DNA of 64,000 nucleotides from Ephydatia muelleri. Lineage: Eukaryota > Porifera > Demospongiae > Spongillida > Spongillidae. The stretch's first letter is position 1; every line of letters starts with the position of its first letter. The stretch spans positions 5,420,218 to 5,484,217 of the forward strand of contig JABACO010000001.1 of assembly GCA_013339895.1 (NCBI GenBank), given 5' to 3'. The position numbers and the translations under genes were made by a program. The notes beneath the pieces are model-generated. The model had not been told where the DNA came from and did not search any database. It worked only from the letters and a program-made list of their open reading frames with translations. Below are positions 20,979 through 30,952 of the stretch, piece by piece.

Positions 20979-21003
20979 CCGTATAAAAGGCGCTTGGATC
21001 CAA
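20979..21003 (+). promoter_or_regulatory. TATA-containing block shared inverted with the right end
   Basis: A 25-bp segment containing CGTATAAAAGG and CTTGGATCCAA recurs in reverse orientation at 37620-37644 with one mismatch. It looks like a core promoter (TATA box) carried in the subterminal inverted repeats, pointing inward from both ends. Confidence 0.55.
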
Positions 21004-23035
21004 CCGGAAATCACGTGAGCTCAACATCCTCAGAATGGCGTAGTTTTGTAAGCTGTTAGGATTCTCACCCACACTTGCTGGCTACATCGTTTTTACGTTG
21101 TTAAGACGGGCAGATCACGTACTTCTTAGTACTCTATCGCGCGCGTTTATTTGTTCTCGAAACAGACTCGCATTGTGTTTCAGTTTATACTGGAGAGTGC
21201 ATTGATAACTGTTACAAGCTCTGCGAGGCTTTACGTGAGTTTCAAAGGTGAGCGTGGCTGCATGAGCATTTGCGTGAGCAAAACAAAATATGAGCATTTG
21301 CGTGAGCAAACAAAACAATAAAATGGAGAAAACTTTTGAAAGCCCTGATTCCAGCTGTCTAATTTACTGGAAATCAAAAACCACATCTCCACGTGCTGAA
21401 ATTTTTAGCTGGAGGTTTTCTGTGAAATATGTCTTCCGAACCTAGCGCCGTTCCTAGAATAAAGGTAAGGTTATGTTGTCAGGCACACGATTCAGCAAAA
21501 CGAATTAGTCAAATAAGTAACACAGGTAATATAGAGCAATGCAATTAGTAAACAAGCCAGTACATGTACATATATAGACATACACAAGCCAGAATCAGCC
21601 ACATTCCTACTCATCTGTAGTTCAATTGTACCAGTGATCACCCACATTCCTACACACTCATTTATGCAAGGTTGTACCACTGGATGCCTGCTGCGACCTT
21701 TGTGGCTGACCTAAGACAAGTCATAGACCATCACAACGCAGGAGGGGTGGATAATGTATGCATAGAAATAACATGCCAAGATACCTGTCAAGTGCCAGCC
21801 ACCAACTCCAGTTGTACAGGGCTCCAAGATATGCCAGCCAGTTCAGAAACTTGTACAGTGCAGTGCCCACGAGGTAAATTGCTTGGTTGTCATAGCAACA
21901 ATACCCCAGCTATACACTTTGTGGGCTTCCTCCATCAGGTTACCCAGGAGAAGACCCACCAGTGCTGAATGCCACTCCAAATGAACCTTATTGTCCACAA
22001 TGGGCCTTGCATAATCCGTCGGCCACCTGTGTTCCTCACTGGGAGAGCTGTCCCATCCTTAGCCAATGACAGAAAGCGGTACAAACTTTACCAGCAATTC
22101 TGGAAGCTTTTGAAAGACCTGGGGTTGTGGGACCACCCAACATACCTGGCGAGGAAGGGATTGGTGACGCACCCATTGGACAGAAGAGAGATAATACCAA
22201 AATGTGTACAAAATGTGAATGATCCAACCTTCGTATTAGAAAGTGTACTTATAATCTCTTTGCTACATAGGAAATCAGAACCAGGTATCCAAATCCAGTG
22301 GGCATTCCTTACACTAACTACAGATCATCATTTTTGTAACAAGTTATTTAGTGTTGCTGACCAGTACCTCTGACTCATGAATGTGTGCGTATTCATATTG
22401 CTGCCTGTTCATTTGATTATCGCATTATGCACAGATAGCATGAGGGGGGCATTCATCCATGCTATGGGAAAGTTGTGGAAATGAATGAACTGAATGGTTT
22501 CCATACTGTTTTGGCTGAAATAGCTCAATCAATATAGAAAACATGTACATTTGCTTTCCTACAGTATTTCATGCAGATGAGAGATATGACTTTGCCAAGC
22601 CTTATCAATCCAATGTTTAGGCTTACAAAGGGCATCACTAGTAGCCTCCAGTCCATTCAAGACACACATTCACCAAGTTCCAAGTGTCTATGTGCAGGCT
22701 TCGGGGTTGTCCTCAGGCAGGTCATGGACCACCACAACGTGGAAGGATGTACATGTAGTTTAGTAGTCACACAAGTCCATCAAGTGCCAGCTGCAGCCAT
22801 GGTTCAAGATCTGCAAGGAAAATGAGACGAAATTGATTTGCTTTCATAATTTACATACATCATTGGCTGTCAGATGCAGATCTGACAAAGTAAATCTGTT
22901 GTTCGTACTGGTAGTTCTAAAAAGAACTGTTTTGAGATAAAGACAGGGATATCAATTCAGAAAATGAGACCTGTGGCTGACAAAAGACATCTGGGCATAA
23001 AGATAGTAAATCACCTACAGCCACAGAACTTCAGT
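21004..23035. other. Internal part of hAT-like element 1, weak coding signals only
   Basis: Short open frames at 21672-21968, 21969-22373 and 22571-22825 (plus) show no family I recognise. Two related segments, near 21700-21750 and 22690-22745, both contain GACCATCACAACG or GACCACCACAACG and look like an old internal duplication. I do not call a gene here. Confidence 0.35.
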
Positions 23036-25245
23036 TATCTTCTTCCTCGTCATCCCCACCATCCTCTGAACAAACATAGTCATCATCCTCACTGTCCACA
23101 TAGTCTCCATCATACATAGCTGCATCATCTGGCAACACCATATCATCATCATCTTCATCCTGAAGTATCCTAAAAAGTACTTGTCTTACAACAATTATTA
23201 GGCATCACTGATCGTCACATACTGTTGAGACGTGATGTTCCTGAGAACGTACATACTCCAGATGTTGTTTACAAAACGATATGTTTTCTTGACCAACACA
23301 TTGTATGTGGAGTGATGGTCTGGTCGGCGAACATCTGTGTATTCGTGGTGACTTGTTGCCATCCTTTGACAGTTTTCATTCTGATTGATGTGGTTGCATA
23401 ATCTCATCACACATACAGAACAAGCAGAACACTCACCCAATCCATCACAGCCAAGTTCATACGCATTTCAAATGTCTTGGTGTGGAAGTGAATTCTCTTT
23501 GGGAGGTAGGTGAGCAGTTGATGGTTAAACGACTCAACCCAGTAGGTATCCCGACACTGGAAGAACACAAATATGTACATTCACACGATATGTTGTTCAT
23601 GTTACATACCAGATGGCATGAATCAGCGTTTTTGTAGATGACGGTTTTTCATAGTGCAGCCTCATATGCATTAATGGCTGCCGGCATAGTGAGAGGCTCC
23701 TTTGTGGAACGTAACCTGGCTGTTGACAGGGACTCTCAGAATAGCAACTTTGGTGATCACCCTGAATCACAGACAGGGATGCATATCACATATGGAATGC
23801 ACTAATGCACATAAAAGACACACAATCACACACATTCACATCACATACACAGACATACACACATGCACACCCACCCAATATGTAAATACAAACCTGAAAG
23901 TGCTTGCTGATGTTCATGATCATTGCATGCAGACGGTCAGGGTTGCCACCACAGTTCCTCATGCACCAATACAAGTGCACCTTGGTGCACCTTGCTGAAT
24001 AGCCAGATATTCCATTTTTAATCAATATGTCCAAAAAGTACATACCCTTATCAGAAAGTTCAGTGAACCACGTCCTATCCCTTGTACGGACCGTACCGGC
24101 ACAGATATGACGCAACTGCTTCGCCACATTCTTAGTGCCTACAATAACTCCAATCAATTCACCACTGAAAACCAATCGATACCTTACCGTGCCAAGTGTC
24201 GTAGGAATTGACCATCCCGAGTTGACGTACATACAGCTTTATAGTAGCCTGGTAGTCATGGGCTACCTCTGTGATGTTTAACCCTTTGTTAGAAAGAAAA
24301 TGTGAAATTATAAAAAGTTGGGACACAAGAGCAAACCTCGGGCAATAACTTGAGGCAAGACTATCTTAGTGCATGCCACCTCCCTGGTCTGAGCAACTCT
24401 GTGCTGCTGTCGGGAAAGAGTGGAAATTCCAACAATCCTGTGTGTACTGAAATGGACGATATGCTGATAAACATGGGCATTTAGAACTTATGTGCATACC
24501 TTCCAGCCAGACAAGGTACCGTTGAGTGGTATGCATTTGACGTAGAATCGTGACGTGCATCAGTTATAACCCACTATATTAAACTTTCTGGCACTCTAAC
24601 CTCTCCACTTGTAGCATGGTGAGGCTTTCCTTCACACGTTCAACAGCAGCTTTCATGGACTCTTCTGCTACATCTGCCACCACTTGCTGGTAAAATTGGT
24701 TTAGATAAACTAAATGAACATGGATTAGAACAGGATGTAAAATAATATAAATCGATCATCTCAGCCCCCACCTGAACTGATGTATTTCTGCTTCACTACA
24801 CCCACACCAGCAAATAAAGCGAAATTCATGTATTGGCAAGGCAACATGCCAGCACAGGTGACAGCATGGACCAGTCTGCAAAAAGAATCACATTTACATT
24901 GATATTACTAAATCCAAATGGTACTCTTACTTCTGATTAGCAAGGTAATGACCAGACAGCACTCTGCAACTAGCCCAGACACGTGACTGCTTGCAGTGTG
25001 GGCAAACAAACTGGACCCTAGCTACATGTCCCTTCTAAGTGAGTAGTAAATGAGTTTTATACAGGGAATTGAACAGAATTACTTACGGTACTCATACCTT
25101 TATGAAAGAAGCTATAGTCCAAGATGGGTTGGAGAGACAGCCATACTGCTGGACAAGGCCCGAACAAAGACTCTTGAAGGTCTTACGCTCGACCACAAGG
25201 AGGTCTTGGTCACTGGCGTCTTCGTCTCCCGTATAGATCCCTAAG
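23036..25245 (-). pseudogene. Decayed multi-exon transposase-like gene with acidic C-terminus
   Basis: Minus-strand segments can be ordered 5' to 3'. They run from about 25245-25095, about 24890-24605 (with FALFAGVGVVKQKYIS) and 24232-23890 (with TKVHLYWCMRNCGGNPDRL). Then come about 23760-23560, 23560-23442 (DTYWVESFNHQLLTYLPKRI, followed by a GTGAGT donor) and 23390-23250. An acidic terminal exon at 23165-23036 ends EEEDN-stop. The DTYxVESFN...YLPKRIHF block recurs in proteins I associate with animal DNA transposons. At least one in-frame TGA interrupts it near 23655. It is the best candidate transposase of hAT-like element 1, but family assignment is inference. Confidence 0.5.
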
Positions 25246-25402
25246 TAAGTTAGTAAACCCATTTTTGTATAACCGAACGTACATGTATATATCCATCCAA
25301 CTAACCTGCAGAATCCAAGATCTTCATTCCTAGAATAGGATGTTCTGCTATTTGAGCCTGAACATTCTCGGGTTGTGTCAATACACGGTCCAGCAAAGTA
25401 TT
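25246..25402. other. hAT-like element 1 sequence left of the Ty3 insertion
   Basis: The last four bases, TATT (25399-25402), are the left target duplication of the Ty3 element. The interrupted sequence resumes at 37260-37264 (TATTC). Confidence 0.6.
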
Positions 25403-25563
25403 TGTTGTGAACCACGCAAATACCCACGTTAACGTGCCCAACAAGACACTCACTGATCTGGTTTGACTTGATCGATCAATCACAATGACAACTACAATAC
25501 ACGTGTTCCAATTACTCCCTCGGTTCCGTTCCGGAATCGTACTAACATACATACATCATTACA
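25403..25563 (-). repeat. Ty3 element 3' LTR
   Basis: 161 bp, TGTTGTGAAC...CATTACA on the plus strand (TG...CA ends). It is intact and supplies the reference for rejoining the split 5' LTR. Confidence 0.95.
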
Positions 25564-25582
25564 CTATCCCCCCCTACAAAAA
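25564..25582 (-). other. Ty3 polypurine tract
   Basis: Immediately upstream of the 3' LTR on the minus strand lies TAGGGGGGATAG preceded by a T-rich run. This is the expected site of plus-strand priming. Confidence 0.75.
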
Positions 25583-25595
25583 AAAAAAACAACAT

Positions 25596-26531
25596 CTACT
25601 GCATATAGCCATCCTTGAATCGGGCCGGTTTACGATGCTCTCTAGACGGGTATCGACGAGGTACAGTGGGCAGTTCCTGTGTGTGCACTTCGTTTCCGTC
25701 CTCTTCTTGTTCATTCTCTTCAGTTATGGCCAGATCATCCTCATCCCCTTGCCGCACAGAATTATCCATAACAGGTAATAGATCCTCATTCTCTTCAGTT
25801 ATGGTCAGGTCATCCTCATCCCGTTGCTGCACAGGATTATCCATAACAGGTAATGGATTCTCACCATGATCTAACATGTCCTCAGCAGGTGGGATGTCCT
25901 CTTGGAACACATCCCTTGCAGGCAGGTCAAGGTCCAGTGGTGCCTGTACCATAGTGTCATCATCAATCTCCTCTAATTGCAATCTGTCCCCATAACCCTT
26001 GCCTGTATGCTTAGGGTTCATAGGTTGTTCCTTTACCTCCTTTGCTGGTTCTACTGTGGCACGTGGGACTTGGTTACAGATCTTCAATCTGTCGAAATGG
26101 ACAACCTTACGAAGTCGCTTTTTGTCCAAGCTTTGGATGCGGTATGTCACATCTGATAACTTCGTTATCACCTTATATGGGCCCGTCCATGGATGGTGCA
26201 GCTTTCGAGATCCTCCTCGTGGCACAACTGGAGAATGCAGCCACACATAGTCCCCGATGATGTACGGTTTCCCATGAGCCCGTTTATCATACAAATCCTT
26301 CTGTCGCTGCTGCTGCATCCCTGCTGTGTTACGCACAGTGTCATACGCGTCTTGAAGAGACTCCTTTAGATTCTGTGCGTGTTCACCATAAGACCTGTCT
26401 TTGCTTCCCCCAGTGCCTGTCATCAAATCAAGCGGCAGCCTTGCTTGCCTACCAAACAGGGCGTGTACCCTGTAGTGGGATGCACACTGGTATTGTAGGC
26501 AAAACAGACACGTTGAAGGTGGTCTTCCCAT
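25596..26531 (-). CDS. Ty3 pol, C-terminal part: integrase end with GPY/F module and acidic tail
   Basis: This open frame resumes the integrase after the frame break near 26450. It begins with the conserved FGRQARLPLDL segment, then GDYVWLHSP and HHPWTGPYKV (the GPY/F module), then a long acidic tail with two near-repeats of PVMDN...DEDDL. It ends about 30 bp before the polypurine tract. The nominal first residues are not a true start. It would normally be the tail of the pol polyprotein. Confidence 0.85.
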   Translation of the reverse strand: MGRPPSTCLFCLQYQCASHYRVHALFGRQARLPLDLMTGTGGSKDRSYGEHAQNLKESLQDAYDTVRNTAGMQQQRQKDLYDKRAHGKPYIIGDYVWLHSPVVPRGGSRKLHHPWTGPYKVITKLSDVTYRIQSLDKKRLRKVVHFDRLKICNQVPRATVEPAKEVKEQPMNPKHTGKGYGDRLQLEEIDDDTMVQAPLDLDLPARDVFQEDIPPAEDMLDHGENPLPVMDNPVQQRDEDDLTITEENEDLLPVMDNSVRQGDEDDLAITEENEQEEDGNEVHTQELPTVPRRYPSREHRKPARFKDGYMQ

Positions 26532-29500
26532 TCAAATGGCTTCCTCTCTGCTGTCGTAGCAAGCATATCAAGGAGGGTTCTGTTGAATCGTTCTACTAAC
26601 CCATCTCCTTGAGGGTGATAAGGTGTTGTTCTGGACTTGCTAATGTTAAGGATTTTGCAGATCTGTGCAACCAGCTCCGACTCAAATTGCCGTCCTTGGT
26701 CTGAATGAAGCTGTTCAGGGGGTGAAAACCGAAAGAACAACTCTTCTGTGAGTTTTTGTGCTACCGTTTCAGCTTCTTGATTGGGGATTGCATAGGCTTC
26801 CATCCAATGCGTGAAGTGATCTCCAGCAACTAATATGTATCTGTTTCCTCTTCGGCTTTCAGGTAATGGACCCAAGATATCAACAGCTACAAGCTGCATT
26901 GGCGAGCCAACCGCAAATGTTTGCAGTGGTGCTTTCTGTTTCGGTGCTGCTGTTTTTCTTGTGGTGCACAGGTCACATGTCTTGCACCAACTCTTCACAT
27001 CAGCATAGTGACCTGGCCAGTAATAGCGTTCTTTTAGCCGTCCCAACATTTTGCTCTCTCCTAGGTGACCCCCTGATACACCTGCATGCAATTCCTCAAG
27101 GATTCCTTTCCTCATCGACCTTGGAACAACCACTTGCAACACATATTCCATGGAACTGTGGTGATTTTCAAAGCGTCTGTAGAGAATTCCACCTTGGATT
27201 AGCAGCTGATCCCAAATCTGTACCAGGCGCCGTGTCTCCAAGCTTTTCCCTTTTACATCATCATCCCTGAGACGTTTTCCTTTTTCAAATGCATGAACTA
27301 TGATTCCCAGTGACTCATCATTCAATTGCAGAGTTTTGACTTCCTCCACTGGTCTGCCTCTTAAACTGATGCCCTTTATAGCAGCCGTACTCCCTGCAGT
27401 TGGCTCTGTGTCCTCCCTCCCACACTGTTGACAAGGGATCCTGGACATGGCATCTGCATTACCGTGCTTCTGACCTGCTCTGTGAAGGATGGTAAAAGTA
27501 TACTCCTGCAATTGTTCAATCCATCGTGCAATCTGCCCCTCCGGTTCTCGAAACGTTGCCAGCCATTTCAATGCTCCATGATCGGTTCTAAGAGTGAATT
27601 CTCTTCCGAGTAGGTAGGGACGGAAGTGTTGAACAAATGTCACCACCGCCAACAACTCCCTTCTAGTCACACAATAGTTCCGTTCAGGTTTACTCAGTAC
27701 ACGGCTGGCATATGAAACCACATGCTCTGAGCCGTCATCATGGATTTGGGACAGGACTGCCCCAATCCCCATGTCACTGGCATCGGTGTCCAGGATAAAA
27801 GGTCTTGTAAAATCTGGAAATGCCAGAATAGGTGCTGAGACAAGGCAGCTCTTCAGTTTGTCAAACGCTCTCTGACATTCAGTGGTCCACCTGAACTGGG
27901 CATTCCTTTCCGTCAGCCGATGAAGAGGCTTTGCCATTGCTGCAAAATCTTGAACAAATCTTCTATAGTAGTTTGCCAGGCCAAGGAAGCGTTGTACTTC
28001 CGTACATGATGATGGAACTGGCCATTTAGATACTTGCTCAGTTTTGGAATGGTCAGTTGCAATCCCATCTTGTGACACAATGTGGCCCAGAAAGGTCACC
28101 TCTTTTCGGCACAACTTGCACTTAGATGGCTGCAACTTCAGGCCTGCTTGTCGTATGCGCTCAAAAACCATGCTGAGGTTTGTAAGATGGTCCAGAAATG
28201 TTCGTCCAATGATGATGACATCATCCAGGTATACCAAACACCTATTCCACTGCAACCCAGCTAATATCATGTCCATCAGACGCTGAAAGGTGGCTGGCGC
28301 ATTACAGAGTCCAAATGGCATGACTGTAAATTCAAACAGACCCTCTGGGGTACAAAAGGCTGTTTTTTCCTGGTCTGCAGGGTTCATCTGGACCTGCCAA
28401 TACCCACTAATGAGGTCCAGTGTGCTGAACCATTTGGATCCTGATAATGTGTCTAAGGTATCATCTATCCGTGGAAGTGGGTAGGCATCTCGTCTGGTGA
28501 CAGTGTTTACTTTGCGATAGTCTACACAAAAACGGGTAGTGCCATCTTTCTTTTGGGCCAAAACTATTGGAGATGCCCATGGGCTTGCAGACTTCTTGAT
28601 CACACCCTTCTGTAACATCTCACTCAGCATGCCACTCACCTCATCCCGACGGTAAGGAGGGATTCGCCGAACTTGCTGTCGGATTGGTTGTGCACCTTCA
28701 GTATTGATACTATGCTTCAGTACACCAGTACAGCCAACGTCCCCTGGTCCTTGCGCGAATATGTCGTGGTACTCCAACAGCACCCCCAGGAGTTGAGTCC
28801 TCTCCTCGTCAGACAGGCCTTCCTCTGACTGGTTCACAAGATCTGTTAGCTTCTGCCTCCTACTCTCCGTAATGCCGCTACTTAGTACTTGTTCCTTGAC
28901 ACCTCCAATCACACTATCTTCCATCCTAACCAGTGTGCCAATTTTCGTACCCGACTTCAAGACTATTGATTTGCTGTGTGTGTTCAATAATCGTACTGGG
29001 ACATTATCACTTTGAGGTTCATACAAAGCATGTGCCACAGTCACACCACATCGTCCATGGTGGGAGCCTTCCAAAAGCCATGGTCCCTTCAGGTTTTCTG
29101 GAACCTTTACCATCACCTCCATTTCACTTGCAGCTGGGACTGTAATGGGTTCACACACTGACACTTCAATGTGGTTGATTCTTCCCTCATCTCCAGAAAT
29201 AGATTGTGTCTTGCCATCCAAAGGTATGGATATCCCACTATTCCCTAAGGTAAGACGCTTCTGTCCAGTTTGTATAGTGCAGTTATGTGCCTCCAAAAAA
29301 TCCAGCCCAAGCACTCCCTCTTCTGTCAATGCCTCCATCACAATCACATCTGCCAAAAACTTATGACCACCAAGTTGGATGTTGCAACTTGTAGCTCCAA
29401 GAACCTCTAACGGATGACCATCCACAGCAACCAATCTCAGCTTCGGCATTTGTTTGAGTTCTCCTGAGCTTCCACCAGCCCGGCACCAAACATCTTTCCG

Positions 29501-29758
29501 AATCAAAGTAATGGCAGCTCCAGTGTCAACCACAAAGTGGGTGTTAACCCCATTGAATTGCCCTTTTACTATGTAGCTAGAGAGAGTTCCATTAATTGTT
29601 AAAACTACATTATTATGTTGAGCCCCCCCTTCACCCTCCAATGTATGGCTCTTAACACTGGGGGTGGTCATTTTCCCTGACCCTTGTATCTGGTAGGGTG
29701 CTCTGACCTGTTTGGTGTACTGGGGCAACGTGAAGCAATGTGTCCCTCCTGATGACAA
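26423..29758 (-). CDS. Ty3 pol: protease, reverse transcriptase, RNase H, integrase core
   Basis: Open for 1111 codons. Visible in order are aspartic protease VVDTGAA (about residue 76), RT with VYLDDVIIIG, RNase H with DTDASDMGIGAVLSQ, an integrase zinc finger (H...GHLGESK, then CKTCDLC), and the DDE core (VDILGPLP, HSDQGRQFES, HPQGDGLVERFN). It overlaps the end of gag by about 90 nt in another frame, so it needs frameshifting or is expressed as in Mag-type elements. The frame is lost just after TTGYTP by a small out-of-frame deletion, and 25596-26531 continues it. This prevents one continuous pol protein unless the deletion is a sequence error. Confidence 0.92.
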   Translation of the reverse strand: MSSGGTHCFTLPQYTKQVRAPYQIQGSGKMTTPSVKSHTLEGEGGAQHNNVVLTINGTLSSYIVKGQFNGVNTHFVVDTGAAITLIRKDVWCRAGGSSGELKQMPKLRLVAVDGHPLEVLGATSCNIQLGGHKFLADVIVMEALTEEGVLGLDFLEAHNCTIQTGQKRLTLGNSGISIPLDGKTQSISGDEGRINHIEVSVCEPITVPAASEMEVMVKVPENLKGPWLLEGSHHGRCGVTVAHALYEPQSDNVPVRLLNTHSKSIVLKSGTKIGTLVRMEDSVIGGVKEQVLSSGITESRRQKLTDLVNQSEEGLSDEERTQLLGVLLEYHDIFAQGPGDVGCTGVLKHSINTEGAQPIRQQVRRIPPYRRDEVSGMLSEMLQKGVIKKSASPWASPIVLAQKKDGTTRFCVDYRKVNTVTRRDAYPLPRIDDTLDTLSGSKWFSTLDLISGYWQVQMNPADQEKTAFCTPEGLFEFTVMPFGLCNAPATFQRLMDMILAGLQWNRCLVYLDDVIIIGRTFLDHLTNLSMVFERIRQAGLKLQPSKCKLCRKEVTFLGHIVSQDGIATDHSKTEQVSKWPVPSSCTEVQRFLGLANYYRRFVQDFAAMAKPLHRLTERNAQFRWTTECQRAFDKLKSCLVSAPILAFPDFTRPFILDTDASDMGIGAVLSQIHDDGSEHVVSYASRVLSKPERNYCVTRRELLAVVTFVQHFRPYLLGREFTLRTDHGALKWLATFREPEGQIARWIEQLQEYTFTILHRAGQKHGNADAMSRIPCQQCGREDTEPTAGSTAAIKGISLRGRPVEEVKTLQLNDESLGIIVHAFEKGKRLRDDDVKGKSLETRRLVQIWDQLLIQGGILYRRFENHHSSMEYVLQVVVPRSMRKGILEELHAGVSGGHLGESKMLGRLKERYYWPGHYADVKSWCKTCDLCTTRKTAAPKQKAPLQTFAVGSPMQLVAVDILGPLPESRRGNRYILVAGDHFTHWMEAYAIPNQEAETVAQKLTEELFFRFSPPEQLHSDQGRQFESELVAQICKILNISKSRTTPYHPQGDGLVERFNRTLLDMLATTAERKPFEWEDHLQRVCFAYNTSVHPTTGYTPCLVGKQGCRLI

Positions 29759-30507
29759 TTCCAGCAGATGATTTTTCGCTGCCTCCCTGGAACTTTGTTT
29801 GCTGTTATGGGTCTTTCAGTAGACATTGCTTTTTCAACTGCCTCCAGGCGGCCACTCATCTGCTGCATCATGGTCAACAAGCGATCCTCTCTTGTCTGTG
29901 CTCCTGCAATTCTGAATTCTTCCTCCCCTTCCAACTCTTCTGCTTCAGCAGTCACCTTCCCTATTTTGCTCACCTTGCTAGTGCCTATAGAAGCGTATGA
30001 TTCCATTTGGAGTGTAGCGGTTACTGCAGCTGCTACGCTCTTTGGCACACTCTGCTTTACGCTGAAGGCAATCTGTGGGTTAGATATTTGCCCCAGGTAT
30101 TGGTGCAAGGTCAATTTTTCCCTCGCTGTTTGGTCAAGATCAGGAAATCCCTTTTCTGCTAGATTTTGCAAATCTTCAGCAAAGTCAGCCCATTCTTCCG
30201 TAGCCTTCTTTCGACGCGAATAGAATTCAGCCACGAAAAGTTCTTTCTTAGCCTCGGGCTCAAAACGCTCTAGTAGAGCCTTTTTTGCTTTTTCATAGTC
30301 CGCCTGGGCGTCAGCTGGTAGTCTCTGGAACGCTTTCTGGGCACGTGCGGTAAGTCGTACCTTAAGCCAAGCAAGTTTCGCCGCTTCATCCCACTCATTG
30401 ACCGTCGCAACACTCTCAAAGTGCATCAGCCAATCACTAAAGCTTCCGGCCTCGGCTTCACTAGCGCCGTTTAAAACCTCTGGTAACACACGCGGTCTCG
30501 CTGCCAT
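29668..30507 (-). CDS. Ty3 gag with CCHC zinc knuckle
   Basis: 279 residues from an ATG at 30507. It has a helical capsid-like region rich in Ala/Lys/Glu (residues about 1-190) and one zinc knuckle, CWNCHQEGHIASRC, at 248-261. It starts about 60 bp after the primer binding site and packages genomic RNA. It is intact. Confidence 0.92.
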   Translation of the reverse strand: MAARPRVLPEVLNGASEAEAGSFSDWLMHFESVATVNEWDEAAKLAWLKVRLTARAQKAFQRLPADAQADYEKAKKALLERFEPEAKKELFVAEFYSRRKKATEEWADFAEDLQNLAEKGFPDLDQTAREKLTLHQYLGQISNPQIAFSVKQSVPKSVAAAVTATLQMESYASIGTSKVSKIGKVTAEAEELEGEEEFRIAGAQTREDRLLTMMQQMSGRLEAVEKAMSTERPITANKVPGRQRKIICWNCHQEGHIASRCPSTPNRSEHPTRYKGQGK

Positions 30508-30567
30508 TATTTGTCTTGCTCAAAACCAAAACAAACAAAACAAAACAAAACAAAATAGGCACGGCTA

Positions 30568-30584
30568 TCCTGCCGACTACGCCA
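30568..30584 (-). other. Ty3 primer binding site, complementary to tRNA-Ser 3' end
   Basis: On the minus strand the 17 bases TGGCGTAGTCGGCAGGA lie one base after the 5' LTR. They pair with the 3' end of animal serine tRNA (TCCTGCCGACTACG plus CCA). Mag-lineage elements are known to use tRNA-Ser. Confidence 0.8.
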
Positions 30585-30585
30585 A

Positions 30586-30697
30586 TGTTGTGAACCACGC
30601 AAATACCCACGTTAACGTGCCCAACAAGACACTCACTGATCTGGTTTGACTTGATCGATCAATCACAATGACAACTACAATACACGTGTTCCAATTA
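30586..30697 (-). repeat. Ty3 5' LTR, first part (split)
   Basis: 112 bp identical to 25403-25514, cut at ...CCAATTA by the CACTA element. The LTR resumes at 37209. Confidence 0.93.
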
Positions 30698-30952
30698 CAC
30701 AGCCAACTTCTAATTTCTGGTACATACCTGTAAGACGTATGTACCGTATATGTAGTCATTTTGGGCCAGATATGTTGACACACCTTGGTACATACTATGT
30801 AGACAAATTTTATGACCCAGAATGTAGCTACAATCTGTACCATAAACCTTTATCATTTCTGTAACATACATGATATCATTTCTGTACCAAAAACCATCTT
30901 CCATATATGGGTGAAATATAAGTGTTAAATAATTATGATTTATTAAAAATAT

